From Janthinobacterium lividum (GTDB lineage Bacteria; Pseudomonadota; Gammaproteobacteria; Burkholderiales; Burkholderiaceae_D): DNA of 64,000 nt. The stretch covers positions 1,798,001-1,862,000 of the forward strand of contig NZ_CP139976.1 in assembly GCF_034424625.1 (NCBI RefSeq). The letters are read 5' to 3'. Of this stretch, positions 38,565 through 47,724 are shown piece by piece (position 1 is the stretch's first letter; every line of letters starts with the position of its first letter). The position numbers were made by a program, and so were the translations under genes. Under the pieces are notes generated by a model, which searched no databases, was not told where the DNA came from, and worked only from the letters and a program-made list of their open reading frames with translations.

Positions 38565-39839
38565 ATGTTGAATTCCCCGCAAAAAAAAGATGTCGATGAC
38601 AGTTACCGTCTTGCTGCTGCATCACGCCGTTTTCCGGCTGCATCAGCATTGCGTGCCGGTTGTTTATTGTTGCTGGGAAGCATGGCCAGCCCGGCCGCTC
38701 TTGCCTCATGGAGCGACACGATTTTCCCATTCCTGGCCACGTCATATTCGTATGATGACAACCTTTTGCGTCTTGACGACAACACGCCTGGCTACACTGG
38801 GCCCCGTTCCGATACTTCGCGCCAGATCCAGGCCGGCTTTCTGTTCAACCGGCCGATTGGACGCCAGGTGCTGAGCGGACAAGCCAAGTGGTCGCGGGTA
38901 TCGTTCCAGCATTTCGATGACTTGAACTATAACGGCAAGGATTTGCAGGCCGACCTGGAGTGGCATATTGGCAATCACCTGGATGGCCATGCGGGAGCGA
39001 CCTATTCGGAGACCCTGACGCCATTCAGCGACTTTCAAACCACAGGTACGGATCGCAATATGCGTACGCGGCACAGGACCTACCTCGACGGCGGCTGGCT
39101 GTTTCATCCGAGCTGGCGCCTGCGCGGTGGCGTTAGCCGCGAGCGCTATTACTATGACCTTTCACGCCTCAGTTATGCGAATCGCGTCGAGGATGCGAGC
39201 GAACTGGGGCTCGATTACCTGGCTTCGAGCGGCAGCAAGATCGGGGTGCAGCTGCGGCACTTGAAGGGCAATTATCCGAATCGTCTTGCCGGTTCGCAAT
39301 TTAGCCTGGTGGATGGTTATACCCAGGACGAGGTGAAGGCGAATATCTATTGGCGCTACAGCCAGGTGACGCAGGTGCAGTTGCTCGCCGGCTGGGTCCG
39401 GCGCGGCTATGCCTCCTTTTCGGGACGTGATTCGAAAGGCGCGAACGGACGCCTGATCGTCAATTGGGCACCGCTGGGGAAAGTGCGCTTTACGGGCAAC
39501 TTATGGCACGAATTTGGCGCGGTGGAAAGCGCGCTGGTATCGAGCAGCCTGAATAACGGCGCCAGCGTGGCCGCTGCATGGGATATTTCGTCGAAGGTGC
39601 GCATGGATGCCGAAGTGCGGCGCCAGAAACGCGATTTTTCCGCTGCCAGCGGGCTGGTCTTTCCTGTTGATGTCACGGACTCCACACATACGGAGTCGTT
39701 GGGGCTGACCTATGCGCCGCGGCCGAATATCCAGCTGGGCTTGAATGCCTTCCGCGATACCCGCAAGGGCGCCCCTATTATTAATACAGGCAGCTACCGC
39801 GCCAAAGGCGTTTCCTTCAGCGCCAGTGTTCAGTTCTGA
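38565..39839 (+). CDS. epsL: outer-membrane barrel protein, EpsL-like
   Basis: A 424-residue exported protein with an N-terminal signal region ending ALAS. Alternating amphipathic strands follow (Y-S-Y-D-D-N-L-L-R-L-D-D and many R-x-x-G-G-W pairs), and the last residue is Phe (FSASVQF), as in outer-membrane barrels. Barrels of this type accompany exosortase-linked exopolysaccharide operons, where they are named EpsL. It may form part of the export channel. The ATG at 38565 is preceded by AGAGAA. It lies 7 bp before the initiating transferase gene. Confidence 0.8.
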   Translation: MLNSPQKKDVDDSYRLAAASRRFPAASALRAGCLLLLGSMASPAALASWSDTIFPFLATSYSYDDNLLRLDDNTPGYTGPRSDTSRQIQAGFLFNRPIGRQVLSGQAKWSRVSFQHFDDLNYNGKDLQADLEWHIGNHLDGHAGATYSETLTPFSDFQTTGTDRNMRTRHRTYLDGGWLFHPSWRLRGGVSRERYYYDLSRLSYANRVEDASELGLDYLASSGSKIGVQLRHLKGNYPNRLAGSQFSLVDGYTQDEVKANIYWRYSQVTQVQLLAGWVRRGYASFSGRDSKGANGRLIVNWAPLGKVRFTGNLWHEFGAVESALVSSSLNNGASVAAAWDISSKVRMDAEVRRQKRDFSAASGLVFPVDVTDSTHTESLGLTYAPRPNIQLGLNAFRDTRKGAPIINTGSYRAKGVSFSASVQF

Positions 39840-39846
39840 GTGTAAT

Positions 39847-41229
39847 ATGACGGTTAATGATATACCCCTGATCTCGTTTTTCCAGCGCATACTCGACCCA
39901 TTGATCATCATGGGCACGCTGTATCTGCTGTCCGCCTTGTCAGGTTCGCCATTTACCGGTTACTCGCTGGTACTGATGATCCTGGCGTTCTTTATTTCAT
40001 CATCAGTATTCCAGTATGTCGATCCCTATCGTACCTGGCGCAGCGGCCGCATGCTGGCCTATGCCCGTGATATCTTCGTCAGCTGGGGCATCACGGCCCT
40101 GATCCTGGTATTCCTGGGTTCGGCGACGGGACTGGCGTTTCACTATGACCGCGAGCTGGTGTTGGCCTGGTTCATGCTGACGCCATTCATATTGCTGCTC
40201 AGTCATCTTGCCGCACGGCGCATGGTGGCCGACCCCGGGCGCGACAGCGAAGTGCGTTCGGTCGTCATCATCGGCGCCAATGACGCCAGCCTGAAGTTTG
40301 CCGCGACCGTGGAGCGCAACCCGAATCTGTTCATGAGCGTGCGGGGCTTTTTTGACGACCGTACGGATGACCGCTGGCCGGAGACGATGCGCGAACCGAT
40401 GCTGGGCAAGATGGCCGATATTGCCGCCTATGTGCGCGAACACAATATCAAGATGATATTCATCAGCCAGCCCATTTCGGCCCAGCCGCGCATCCGCAAG
40501 ATGCTCGATGAGTTGCAGGATACGACGGCTTCCGTGTACTTCTTGCCCGATATCTATATCTTCGACCTGATGCAGGCGCGCTTCGACAATGTGGGCGGCA
40601 TGCCGGTGATCGCCATCCGCGAATCGCCGTTCACGGGCTTTAACAGCATGGTCAAGCGCGGCAGCGACATCGTGCTGGGCCTGCTGATCCAGATCATGCT
40701 GCTGCCCGTTATGCTGGTCATCGCCATCGCCGTCAAGTCGACGTCGAAGGGGCCGGTGATCTTCCGCCAGCGCCGCTACGGCCTGTATGGAGAGGAAATT
40801 ATTGTGTATAAATTCCGCTCGATGACGGTGAGCGAGGATGGCGACAAGGTGGTGCAGGCAACCAAGAACGACCAGCGCGTGACGCGCGTGGGCGGCTTCC
40901 TGCGCCGCAGTTCGCTCGATGAGCTGCCGCAGTTCATTAACGTGCTGCAGGGAAGGATGAGCATTGTCGGGCCCCGTCCGCACGCGGTGGCGCACAACGA
41001 GCAGTACCGCAAGCTGATCAAGGGCTACATGCTGCGCCACAAGGTCAAGCCGGGCATTACCGGCTGGGCGCAGGTGAATGGCTTGCGCGGCGAGACGGAG
41101 ACGCTCGACAAGATGGAGGCGCGCATTCATTTCGACCTCGACTATCTGCGCAACTGGTCGCTGTGGCTGGACTTGTGGATCATTTTGCGCACCGTCAAGG
41201 TGGTGCTGAAGCGCGACAACGCGCATTGA
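39847..41229 (+). CDS. epsB: undecaprenyl-phosphate sugar phosphotransferase (EpsB/WcaJ-like)
   Basis: A 460-residue polyisoprenyl-phosphate hexose-1-phosphate transferase that starts repeat-unit synthesis on the lipid carrier. Four N-terminal membrane helices are followed by a CoA-binding-like domain ([10 protein letters not shown]). The C-terminal catalytic domain contains [10 protein letters not shown], the [13 protein letters not shown] block, [21 protein letters not shown] and [12 protein letters not shown]. The start at 39847 gives a normal length. It lies 662 bp before the epsD-led operon. Confidence 0.93.
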   Translation: MTVNDIPLISFFQRILDPLIIMGTLYLLSALSGSPFTGYSLVLMILAFFISSSVFQYVDPYRTWRSGRMLAYARDIFVSWGITALILVFLGSATGLAFHYDRELVLAWFMLTPFILLLSHLAARRMVADPGRDSEVRSVVIIGANDASLKFAATVERNPNLFMSVRGFFDDRTDDRWPETMREPMLGKMADIAAYVREHNIKMIFISQPISAQPRIRKMLDELQDTTASVYFLPDIYIFDLMQARFDNVGGMPVIAIRESPFTGFNSMVKRGSDIVLGLLIQIMLLPVMLVIAIAVKSTSKGPVIFRQRRYGLYGEEIIVYKFRSMTVSEDGDKVVQATKNDQRVTRVGGFLRRSSLDELPQFINVLQGRMSIVGPRPHAVAHNEQYRKLIKGYMLRHKVKPGITGWAQVNGLRGETETLDKMEARIHFDLDYLRNWSLWLDLWIILRTVKVVLKRDNAH

Positions 41230-41891
41230 ACGTGGACCGATGGCGGGCCGCCACACCAGGCTTGAATATTTTTTGCGGAGAATTAATACGCGTTAAAATG
41301 GCGCAATCATGCAAGATGTCCAATAGCCGGTTCCTGGAGCCGGCCGAACAGTGATTCGACGAGCCAGACGATCCTATGAGGCAAGCACGGCGACATGATG
41401 TGCACGGTGACATGCTCCGCCTGCCTGGCGGCGGGCCAGCTTGTGCCCCGTGGCATGCCCGCTGTCGCCGCGCCCGGCCCGCATGGCGCACGGCGGCTGT
41501 TCAATTGATACTGTTCCCAAAGCACCGGCCCCATCCCTGCCGCTTTCCCATGCTGGCCCGCCTTCCATTATTGTGCGGCGTCATGCAAGTGCCCGTCGCT
41601 GTGCGAGAAATATTGCCTTGTGAAAACTATTTATTGAGGCTTGGCGATTGCAAGGATTGTGTTTCTGATGAAACAGTTGTTTTTAAGACCTTTTAATAGT
41701 TTTTTAAGCAAATAGTTTCCTAGCAAGCTAGTACACTGTGTATCATATTTATAATATTGACAATCATGTGGTCGCAAGCCCATAATTTCAATCGAAATCT
41801 GTTTTTTTGACAATGTTTTGTTGTTAAGTGAGTTATCATCACGCTCACAAAGCTGTCAGCGGATTTCCTTACCTGAACTGAAGGAGTCATT
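41230..41891. other. 662-bp gene-free region between epsB and epsD
   Basis: No ORF with a ribosome site and coding character was found; those present are short and lack family features. GC drops sharply in the second half. A short dyad CTAGCAAGCTAG lies at 41720-41731 and a good promoter follows at 41757. It is long for an operon gap and may hold a regulatory leader or a small RNA. Confidence 0.6.
41757..41786 (+). promoter_or_regulatory. sigma-70-type promoter for the epsD operon
   Basis: TTGACA at 41757 and CATAAT at 41781 are separated by 18 bp in AT-rich sequence, about 105 bp before the epsD start. A second TTGACA at about 41817 lacks a clear -10. Transcription from here would include a roughly 100-base leader. 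Confidence 0.6.
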
Positions 41892-42902
41892 TTGAACCAA
41901 GCGCAAATCGCCCGTGTGCCCTCGAGCAAATCCGCCACGCATTCCCGCCTGCTGTGCGCAGGCCTGGTAGTACTGGCCGTCGCAGGATTGTCTGCTTGTG
42001 GCGATAAAGAAAAAAAGGCCGGCCAGGCGCTGGCGAGTGTGAATGGGGAAGAAATCACCGTCCTTCAGCTCAATGAAGAAATGCAGCGCGCCAATGTGCA
42101 GGCTGCGCAACAGGAAGCGGCCAGCAAGCAGTTGCTGGAATCGCTGATCGACCGCCAATTGCTGCAGAATGAGGCGGCCAAGGACAAGACGGACCGCGAT
42201 CCCAAGGTGGTGCAGGCGATCGAGCGCGCCAAGGCACTGATCGTCGCGCAAGCCTACATGCAAAAACGCATCGGTACGATCGCCCGCCCCACCAAGCAGG
42301 AAGTGGAAGAGTATTTCCAGAAGAACCCGCAATTTTTCACCGAACGCAAGCAGTTCGACATGCGCGAACTGATCATTGCCAGTGCCGACATGAACGACCA
42401 GTTGAAGGCGGCCATGGACAGTGCCAAGACACTCGACGACGTAGCGGCCTGGCTTGAGACAAACAAGGTCAAGTTTGCCCGTACCCAGCTCTCGCGCACC
42501 AGCGCCGACCTGGCGCCGGAGCTGAGCGCGAAATTGCTGTCGATGCCGAAGGGTCAGTTGTTCATCATCCGCGAGGGCGACCGCACCTTGCTCATTTCCC
42601 TGGCCGATATCCGCGACAATCCCGTGACCCTGGCACAAGCCGCACCGCAAATTGAACAATTTTTGTTCAACAAGAAAAACAAGGATGCAGCAGATGCTGA
42701 ACTGAAACGTTTGCGTGCCGCCGCCAAGATCGAGTACCTGAACAAGAATGGCGCCTCGGCATCGGCAGTGGCCAGTGCGCCGGCTGCGGCACCGGCCGTT
42801 GCGACGCCTGTCGCGCCAGCACCAAGCGTACCGGTGGCGCCGGCGGCACCGGCACCGAGTTCTTCGGAATCGAATGATCGTGGCGTTGCTGGCTTGAAAT
42901 AA
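41892..42902 (+). CDS. epsD: peptidyl-prolyl cis-trans isomerase, EpsD family lipoprotein
   Basis: A 336-residue exported protein of the SurA/PpiC-like group found in exosortase-linked eps operons. The N-terminal hydrophobic segment ends in a lipobox (LSAC, Cys36), so it is probably lipid-anchored facing the periplasm. A SurA_N-like region (N-G-E-E-I-T-V-L-Q-L-N-E-E) and a parvulin-like part follow. The tail is Ala/Pro-rich. The start is a TTG directly after AAGGAG; no ATG fits. It probably helps fold outer-membrane export proteins. It is first in the epsD-E-F-G-xrtB-epsI run. Confidence 0.85.
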   Translation: MNQAQIARVPSSKSATHSRLLCAGLVVLAVAGLSACGDKEKKAGQALASVNGEEITVLQLNEEMQRANVQAAQQEAASKQLLESLIDRQLLQNEAAKDKTDRDPKVVQAIERAKALIVAQAYMQKRIGTIARPTKQEVEEYFQKNPQFFTERKQFDMRELIIASADMNDQLKAAMDSAKTLDDVAAWLETNKVKFARTQLSRTSADLAPELSAKLLSMPKGQLFIIREGDRTLLISLADIRDNPVTLAQAAPQIEQFLFNKKNKDAADAELKRLRAAAKIEYLNKNGASASAVASAPAAAPAVATPVAPAPSVPVAPAAPAPSSSESNDRGVAGLK

Positions 42903-42948
42903 GCCGCAGCATTTTAAGTTAAGCAACTCATTATGGATTGAACGAATC

Positions 42949-43737
42949 ATGAAACGACTTGTCATGTGGTGCCTGACCCTGTTGCTGGCCATTGGTACGG
43001 GGGTTGCCAGTGCCGCCGATGTACAGCTGGGTGCGGGCGATGTATTGAAAATTTCCGTGTATGGCAGTCCTGACCTGGCGCTGGAGACGCGCATCAGCGA
43101 AGCTGGGCAGATCACCTTCCCGTTGGTTGGCAACGTGGCGCTCGGCGGCTTGTCGGTTTCCGCGGCAGAAAAGAAACTGGGCGGCTTGCTTGAAAGCGGC
43201 GGTTTCCTGCGCAAGGCACAGGTCAACATTATCGTGACTTCGCTGCAAAGCCAGCAGGTGTCGGTGCTGGGCCAGGTGAACCGTCCGGGACGCTATCCGA
43301 TCGAAGGGCGCCGCAGCGTGATGGATATGCTGGCCATGGCTGGCGGCGTCAGCGCCGATGGCGGTGATTCGATCAACCTGATCCGCAAACGCGATGGCAA
43401 GACCAGCCGGGAAGTGATCGATATCGTGGAAATGGTGCGCAGCGCCGATTTGAACCGCGACCTTGATGTGGCTGGCAACGACGTGATTTTTGTCGAGCGT
43501 GCGCCACGCTTTTATATTTATGGCGAAGTCCAGCGTCCTGGCCCATTCCGCCTGGAGCGTTCGATGACCGTGTTGCAGGGTTTGTCCGCAGGGGGCGGCT
43601 TGACGCAGCGGGGCACGGAACGCGGCATCCGCATCAAGCGCCGCGATGCGGAAGGCAAACTGCAGATTCTTGAAGCCAAGCATGACGATATGCTGCAGGT
43701 CGATGATGTCGTGTATGTCAAAGAGAGCTTGTTCTAG
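42949..43737 (+). CDS. epsE: polysaccharide export protein EpsE (Wza family)
   Basis: A 262-residue exported protein. It has a signal peptide ending ASAA, the polysaccharide-export domain ([21 protein letters not shown]) and two SLBB-type domains ([15 protein letters not shown] and [13 protein letters not shown]). It should form the outer-membrane or periplasmic channel for the polymer with EpsF. No lipobox Cys follows the signal, unlike classical Wza. Second in the operon. Confidence 0.92.
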   Translation: MKRLVMWCLTLLLAIGTGVASAADVQLGAGDVLKISVYGSPDLALETRISEAGQITFPLVGNVALGGLSVSAAEKKLGGLLESGGFLRKAQVNIIVTSLQSQQVSVLGQVNRPGRYPIEGRRSVMDMLAMAGGVSADGGDSINLIRKRDGKTSREVIDIVEMVRSADLNRDLDVAGNDVIFVERAPRFYIYGEVQRPGPFRLERSMTVLQGLSAGGGLTQRGTERGIRIKRRDAEGKLQILEAKHDDMLQVDDVVYVKESLF

Positions 43738-43790
43738 TCTTGAACGGGGCCGGCGCCTCGTTCTTATCATTCAGTATTGAAGGTTCCAAC

Positions 43791-45200
43791 ATGAATTTCT
43801 CTCAATTTTTGCTGATTTTGCAAGCGCGCAAGAAGATTATTTTCTTGACCTTGATCATCACCGTGCTCGCCACGCTGTCTGTCAGCCTGTTATTGCCGAA
43901 GAGCTATAAAGCCACCAGTTCCCTGGTCATGAACTACAAGGGCGTCGATCCTGTCACGGGCCTGGCCATGCCTGGACAATTGTTGCCTGGATACATGGCC
44001 ACGCAGATCGATATCATCAGCAGCAAGAATGTGGCTTTGCGCGTGGTCGATCACCTGGGCCTGGCCAATAGTCCGGCCGTCATCGAGCAATTCAATGCGG
44101 CGACAGAAGGCAAGGGAACGGTCCGTGACTGGCTGGCCAATCTCTTGCTGAAAAAACTGGAAATCGTGCCATCGCGCGAAAGCAGCGTGGTCGACATCAG
44201 CTTCAAGGGGTCCGATCCGCAATTCGTGGCAGCCGTGGCCAATGCCTTTTCCGACGAATATCAGAAAGTCAGCATCCAGCTGAAAGTGGAGCCGATGAAA
44301 AAAGCGGCCAGTTATTTCGATGAGCAAACCAAGATGCTGCGCGATAACGTGGAAAAGGCGCAAAACCGCCTCTCCAAGTATCAGCAGGAAAACGGTATCG
44401 TCAGCGTCGACAACCGTCTCGACGTGGAATCGAATCGCTTGAATGATCTGTCCGCACAGCTGGTGATGGCACAGGGCCAGTTGATGGAGGCAAATTCGCG
44501 CCAGCGCATGGCTACTGGCGGCAATGGCGGCGAATCGCCGGACGTGGCGTCGAATCCCCTGATTCAAAGCTTGAAAATGGGGCTCGGCAATGCCGAAGCC
44601 AAGCTGGCCGAACTGGGACAGCGTCTTGACAAGAATCATCCACAGTACCAGAGCGCGAAGGCCGAAGCGGACAAGCTGCGTGCCGATCTGCGCGAACAGC
44701 TGCGCGTCGCCTCGAATAGCGTAGGCAATGCGGCGCAGATCCAGCAGCAGCGCGAAGCTTCGGTACGCGCGGCGCTGGCGGCGCAAAAGTCGAAGGTGCT
44801 GGAACTGAACCGTACCCGCGATGAGATGGGCGTGCTGCAAAAGGATGTGGAAAGCGCCCAGCGCGCCTTCGACGTGACATCGCAACGCTTCTCGCAAACC
44901 AAGATCGAAGGCCAGTCCGACCAGTCCGACATTGCCGTGCTGAATCCTGCTGTGCCACCGATCGAACCGTCCAGCCCGCGCGTGCTGATGAATACCTTGT
45001 TGTCCATCGTCCTGGGAACGTTTCTGGGTATCGGCCTGGGCCTGTTGATTGAAATGCTGGACCGCCGCGTGCGTTCCGACCATGATCTGGCTGACTTGCT
45101 GCAAGTGCCAGTACTGGGCATGGTCGACTGGAAAGCCGCACCGCGCCGTCGCAAGGGCTTGCATCGTCTTCTGCCGGCCCGCCGCCTGAGTGCCAATTAA
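43791..45200 (+). CDS. epsF: chain length determinant protein EpsF (Wzc/GumC-like)
   Basis: A 469-residue inner-membrane protein. An N-terminal Wzz-type region has one membrane helix. A long periplasmic coiled coil (about 160-390) follows. A second helix near the C-terminus precedes a basic cytoplasmic tail ([14 protein letters not shown]). P-P-I-E-P-S-S-P before the second helix is the conserved Wzz proline motif. It lacks a kinase domain, which is supplied by the next gene. The ATG at 43791 is chosen because it begins [15 protein letters not shown], the normal Wzz start. Confidence 0.92.
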   Translation: MNFSQFLLILQARKKIIFLTLIITVLATLSVSLLLPKSYKATSSLVMNYKGVDPVTGLAMPGQLLPGYMATQIDIISSKNVALRVVDHLGLANSPAVIEQFNAATEGKGTVRDWLANLLLKKLEIVPSRESSVVDISFKGSDPQFVAAVANAFSDEYQKVSIQLKVEPMKKAASYFDEQTKMLRDNVEKAQNRLSKYQQENGIVSVDNRLDVESNRLNDLSAQLVMAQGQLMEANSRQRMATGGNGGESPDVASNPLIQSLKMGLGNAEAKLAELGQRLDKNHPQYQSAKAEADKLRADLREQLRVASNSVGNAAQIQQQREASVRAALAAQKSKVLELNRTRDEMGVLQKDVESAQRAFDVTSQRFSQTKIEGQSDQSDIAVLNPAVPPIEPSSPRVLMNTLLSIVLGTFLGIGLGLLIEMLDRRVRSDHDLADLLQVPVLGMVDWKAAPRRRKGLHRLLPARRLSAN

Positions 45201-45215
45201 TTGATGGAATTGAAT

Positions 45216-46091
45216 ATGAACTTTCCCGCGCATCCTGTTTCGAAACCGTCACCCCTGCGGGGCGGCGACTCCAGCATCGGCGCCCTGTTGCTGGCCTCGG
45301 GCAAAATCACCCCGGAAAATGCCGAGCGCGTGCTGCGCATGCAGAAGGAGCTCGGCATCCGTTTTGGCGAAGCGGCCTTGCGTCTCGGCTTGATCAGCGA
45401 AGCTGACATCCAGCACGTGCTGGCGCGACAATTCGACTATCCGTATCTGCAGGAAGGCGAGGGCAAGTTTGCCAGCGAGCTGGTGGCGGCATATCAGCCC
45501 TTCAGCCCGCAAATGGAAACCTTGCGCGCCGTGCGCAGCCAGTTGATGCTGCGCTGGTTTTCGCTGGGGCGCAAGGCGCTCGTCGTGGCCAGCGTCGATA
45601 GCGGCGATGGCGCCAGCCTGTTCGCCGCCAACCTGGCCGTGGTGTTTTCGCAGCTCGGTGAAAGCACCTTGCTGGTCGATGCCAATCTGCGCAAGCCGCG
45701 CCAGCACGAGATTTTCGCGCTGGAAGAGCGCCAGGGTCTCTCCGATGTCCTGGCCGGGCGCGCCCAGCAGGACGCCATTTCCGTCATCGATTCCTTCGTC
45801 GATCTGTCCGTGCTGGGTGCGGGTACCTTGCCGCCGAATCCACAGGAGCTGCTGAGTCGTCCTGCCTTTGGCGCGCTCAATACGCAGCTGGAAGAGCGCT
45901 ACGATGTCGTGCTGTATGACGTGGCGTCCGTGTCGTCGGGATCCGATGCGTTCGTGATGGGTGCCCGCGTCGGTGGCGTGTTGCTGGTCGTGCGCAAGAA
46001 CAAGACGCGCCTGGCCGATATCGACGCCATGCGCGAGCAGCTGCAGCGCAGCGGTTCGGAAGTGGTTGGTTCCGTACTGGTCGATTACTGA
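45216..46091 (+). CDS. epsG: EpsG-type polysaccharide co-polymerase ATPase, degenerate P-loop
   Basis: A 291-residue protein. Residues 20-75 resemble the N-terminal domain of type II secretion ATPases (V-L-R-M-Q-K-E-L-G-I-R-F-G-E-A-A-L-R-L-G). The rest is a BY-kinase/ParA-like domain with Walker A' (TLLVDANLRKPRQHE) and a Walker B-like V-V-L-Y-D-V-A. The P-loop reads SGDGAS: Ala133 replaces the Lys that binds phosphates, and no tyrosine cluster ends the protein. EpsG relatives often have Arg there. It may regulate EpsF without ATP hydrolysis. ATG 45216 is used; ATG 45204 is also in frame. Confidence 0.85.
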   Translation: MNFPAHPVSKPSPLRGGDSSIGALLLASGKITPENAERVLRMQKELGIRFGEAALRLGLISEADIQHVLARQFDYPYLQEGEGKFASELVAAYQPFSPQMETLRAVRSQLMLRWFSLGRKALVVASVDSGDGASLFAANLAVVFSQLGESTLLVDANLRKPRQHEIFALEERQGLSDVLAGRAQQDAISVIDSFVDLSVLGAGTLPPNPQELLSRPAFGALNTQLEERYDVVLYDVASVSSGSDAFVMGARVGGVLLVVRKNKTRLADIDAMREQLQRSGSEVVGSVLVDY

Positions 46092-46092
46092 C

Positions 46093-46992
46093 ATGGCCAC
46101 GCTCGCACAGTCGCGACCAGCCGCCTCGCTGGACTGGAAACAGTTGCTGCTGCACTGGTGGCCTATGCTGCTGGGCTTGCTGGCCATGTACGTGCCCACC
46201 TTCCACGACCTGGCCTTTGGCCTGTGGTCCACGGAGAGTTATGCGCACGGTCCGATCATTCTGCTGCTCGCCTTGTGGCTGCTAGGGCGGCAATGGCCGG
46301 CCATGCTTGCCGCTGCGGGCGGCACGGGCGGCTCGGCTGCCGGTTGGCCGCTGGCCATACTGGCATTGCTGTTCTATGTAATGGGGCGTTCGCAGAGTAT
46401 CCAGAGCATGGAGCTGGCTTCCTTCATCATGATGCTGGCGGCCCTGCTGCTGCTGTTCTTTGGCGCGCGCGCCTTGAAAACGCAGTGGTTCCCCTTCTTT
46501 TTCATGCTGTTCATGATTCCCTTGCCAGGTGCTATTGTCAGCGCGCTGACGATGCCGATGAAAATGGCCGTATCGTATGTCACCGAGCACCTGCTTTTCT
46601 GGGCTGGCTATCCGATCGCGCGCAGCGGCGTCATCTTGCAGATCGGCCAGTACCAGCTGCTCGTGGCCGATGCCTGCGCTGGCTTGCAGACGCTGCTGAC
46701 CCTGGAATCGCTGGGCCTGTTCTACATGAATGTGGTGCGCCATACGTCGGCATTTCGCAATGTCATGCTGGCCATCCTGATCGTGCCGATTTCGTTTACC
46801 GCCAACGTGGTGCGCGTCATCGTGCTGACATTGATTACCTATTACTTTGGCGATGCCGCAGGCCAGGGTTTCCTGCACGGTTTTGCCGGCATGGTGTTGT
46901 TCATCAGCGCCCTGATCCTGATCATTTCCATTGATTCGCTGTTGCAATGGTTCGTGAATATGCGCCAGCGCCGTCACAAGGGGGCAGTATGA
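46093..46992 (+). CDS. xrtB: exosortase B
   Basis: A 299-residue inner-membrane transpeptidase-like enzyme with about eight helices. It processes PEP-CTERM proteins by cleaving near the PEP motif. The catalytic residues fit the family: Cys195 in ADACAGLQTLLTLESLGLFY, Arg241 in N-V-V-R-V-I-V-L and His262 in F-L-H-G-F-A-G. The ATG lies one base after the epsG stop and the end overlaps epsI by 4 bp. Its visible target in this window is the PEP-CTERM protein at 34758. The enclosing eps locus is typical of the XrtB subtype. Confidence 0.95.
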   Translation: MATLAQSRPAASLDWKQLLLHWWPMLLGLLAMYVPTFHDLAFGLWSTESYAHGPIILLLALWLLGRQWPAMLAAAGGTGGSAAGWPLAILALLFYVMGRSQSIQSMELASFIMMLAALLLLFFGARALKTQWFPFFFMLFMIPLPGAIVSALTMPMKMAVSYVTEHLLFWAGYPIARSGVILQIGQYQLLVADACAGLQTLLTLESLGLFYMNVVRHTSAFRNVMLAILIVPISFTANVVRVIVLTLITYYFGDAAGQGFLHGFAGMVLFISALILIISIDSLLQWFVNMRQRRHKGAV

Positions 46993-47675
46993 AACCATCG
47001 CGACTTTCCATGTTTGTGCTGAGCTGCATGATGGTGCTCGCCTCCCTGGCTGCGGCGTACGCCAAGCCGACCATCCGCCTGGCCGAAACCATGCCGATGC
47101 CGGCGCTCGAGAAAATCGTCCCCAGCCAGTTTGGCGTATGGCATGAGGAAAAGACGTCTATCGGCGCCGTGATCGACCCGCAAATTCAGGCAGAACTCAA
47201 GCGCATCTACACGCAGATCCTGTCGCGCACCTATGTCAATGACCGGGGCGAACGCATCATGCTGTCGATTGCCTACGGCAAGGACCAGAGCGACACCACG
47301 CAAGTGCACTATCCGGAAATCTGCTATCCGGCACAGGGCTTCCAGATCGGTGCCACGCGGGAGGAGATTCTGTCGACGCGCCAGGGCGATATCCCCTTGA
47401 AGCGACTGGAGACGAGCATGGAAAACCAGCGCTACGAGCCTGTGACGTACTGGACGACGGTGGGCGATGTGGTGGTGACGAACCGCACGGACAAGAAACT
47501 GGTGGAAATGCGCTACGGTTTCAAGGGACAGATTCCCGATGGCCTGCTGTTCCGCGTGTCGTCGATCGACCGCGACACGGCTGCCGCTTTCCGCCTGCAG
47601 GACGACTTCGTCAAAGCTATGCAGGTGGCGCTCGACCCCGCCAGCAAGCTTCGCCTGATGGGCATACACGGCTAG
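46989..47675 (+). CDS. epsI: exosortase-associated protein EpsI
   Basis: A 228-residue exported protein of the EpsI family. A signal peptide or anchor (S-M-F-V-L-S-C-M-M-V-L-A-S-L-A) is followed by the domain with F-G-V-W-H-E-E, R-T-Y-V-N-D-R-G-E-R-I-M-L, Q-V-H-Y-P-E-I-C-Y-P-A-Q-G-F and a conserved Cys. In other exosortases this domain is fused to the C-terminus of the enzyme, so it probably works with XrtB. The ATG at 46989 overlaps the xrtB stop (ATG...TGA). Confidence 0.9.
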   Translation: MKPSRLSMFVLSCMMVLASLAAAYAKPTIRLAETMPMPALEKIVPSQFGVWHEEKTSIGAVIDPQIQAELKRIYTQILSRTYVNDRGERIMLSIAYGKDQSDTTQVHYPEICYPAQGFQIGATREEILSTRQGDIPLKRLETSMENQRYEPVTYWTTVGDVVVTNRTDKKLVEMRYGFKGQIPDGLLFRVSSIDRDTAAAFRLQDDFVKAMQVALDPASKLRLMGIHG

Positions 47676-47724
47676 ACACACGGTGCGCGCCGCACCATGT
47701 GCTGTTTCACTTACCTAGAAAAAC

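Noticed and set aside
41376..41696. A 106-codon ORF in the epsB-epsD gap
   Set aside because: Arg/Pro/Cys-rich composition, no ribosome site, and a reverse ORF of similar length covers the same place.
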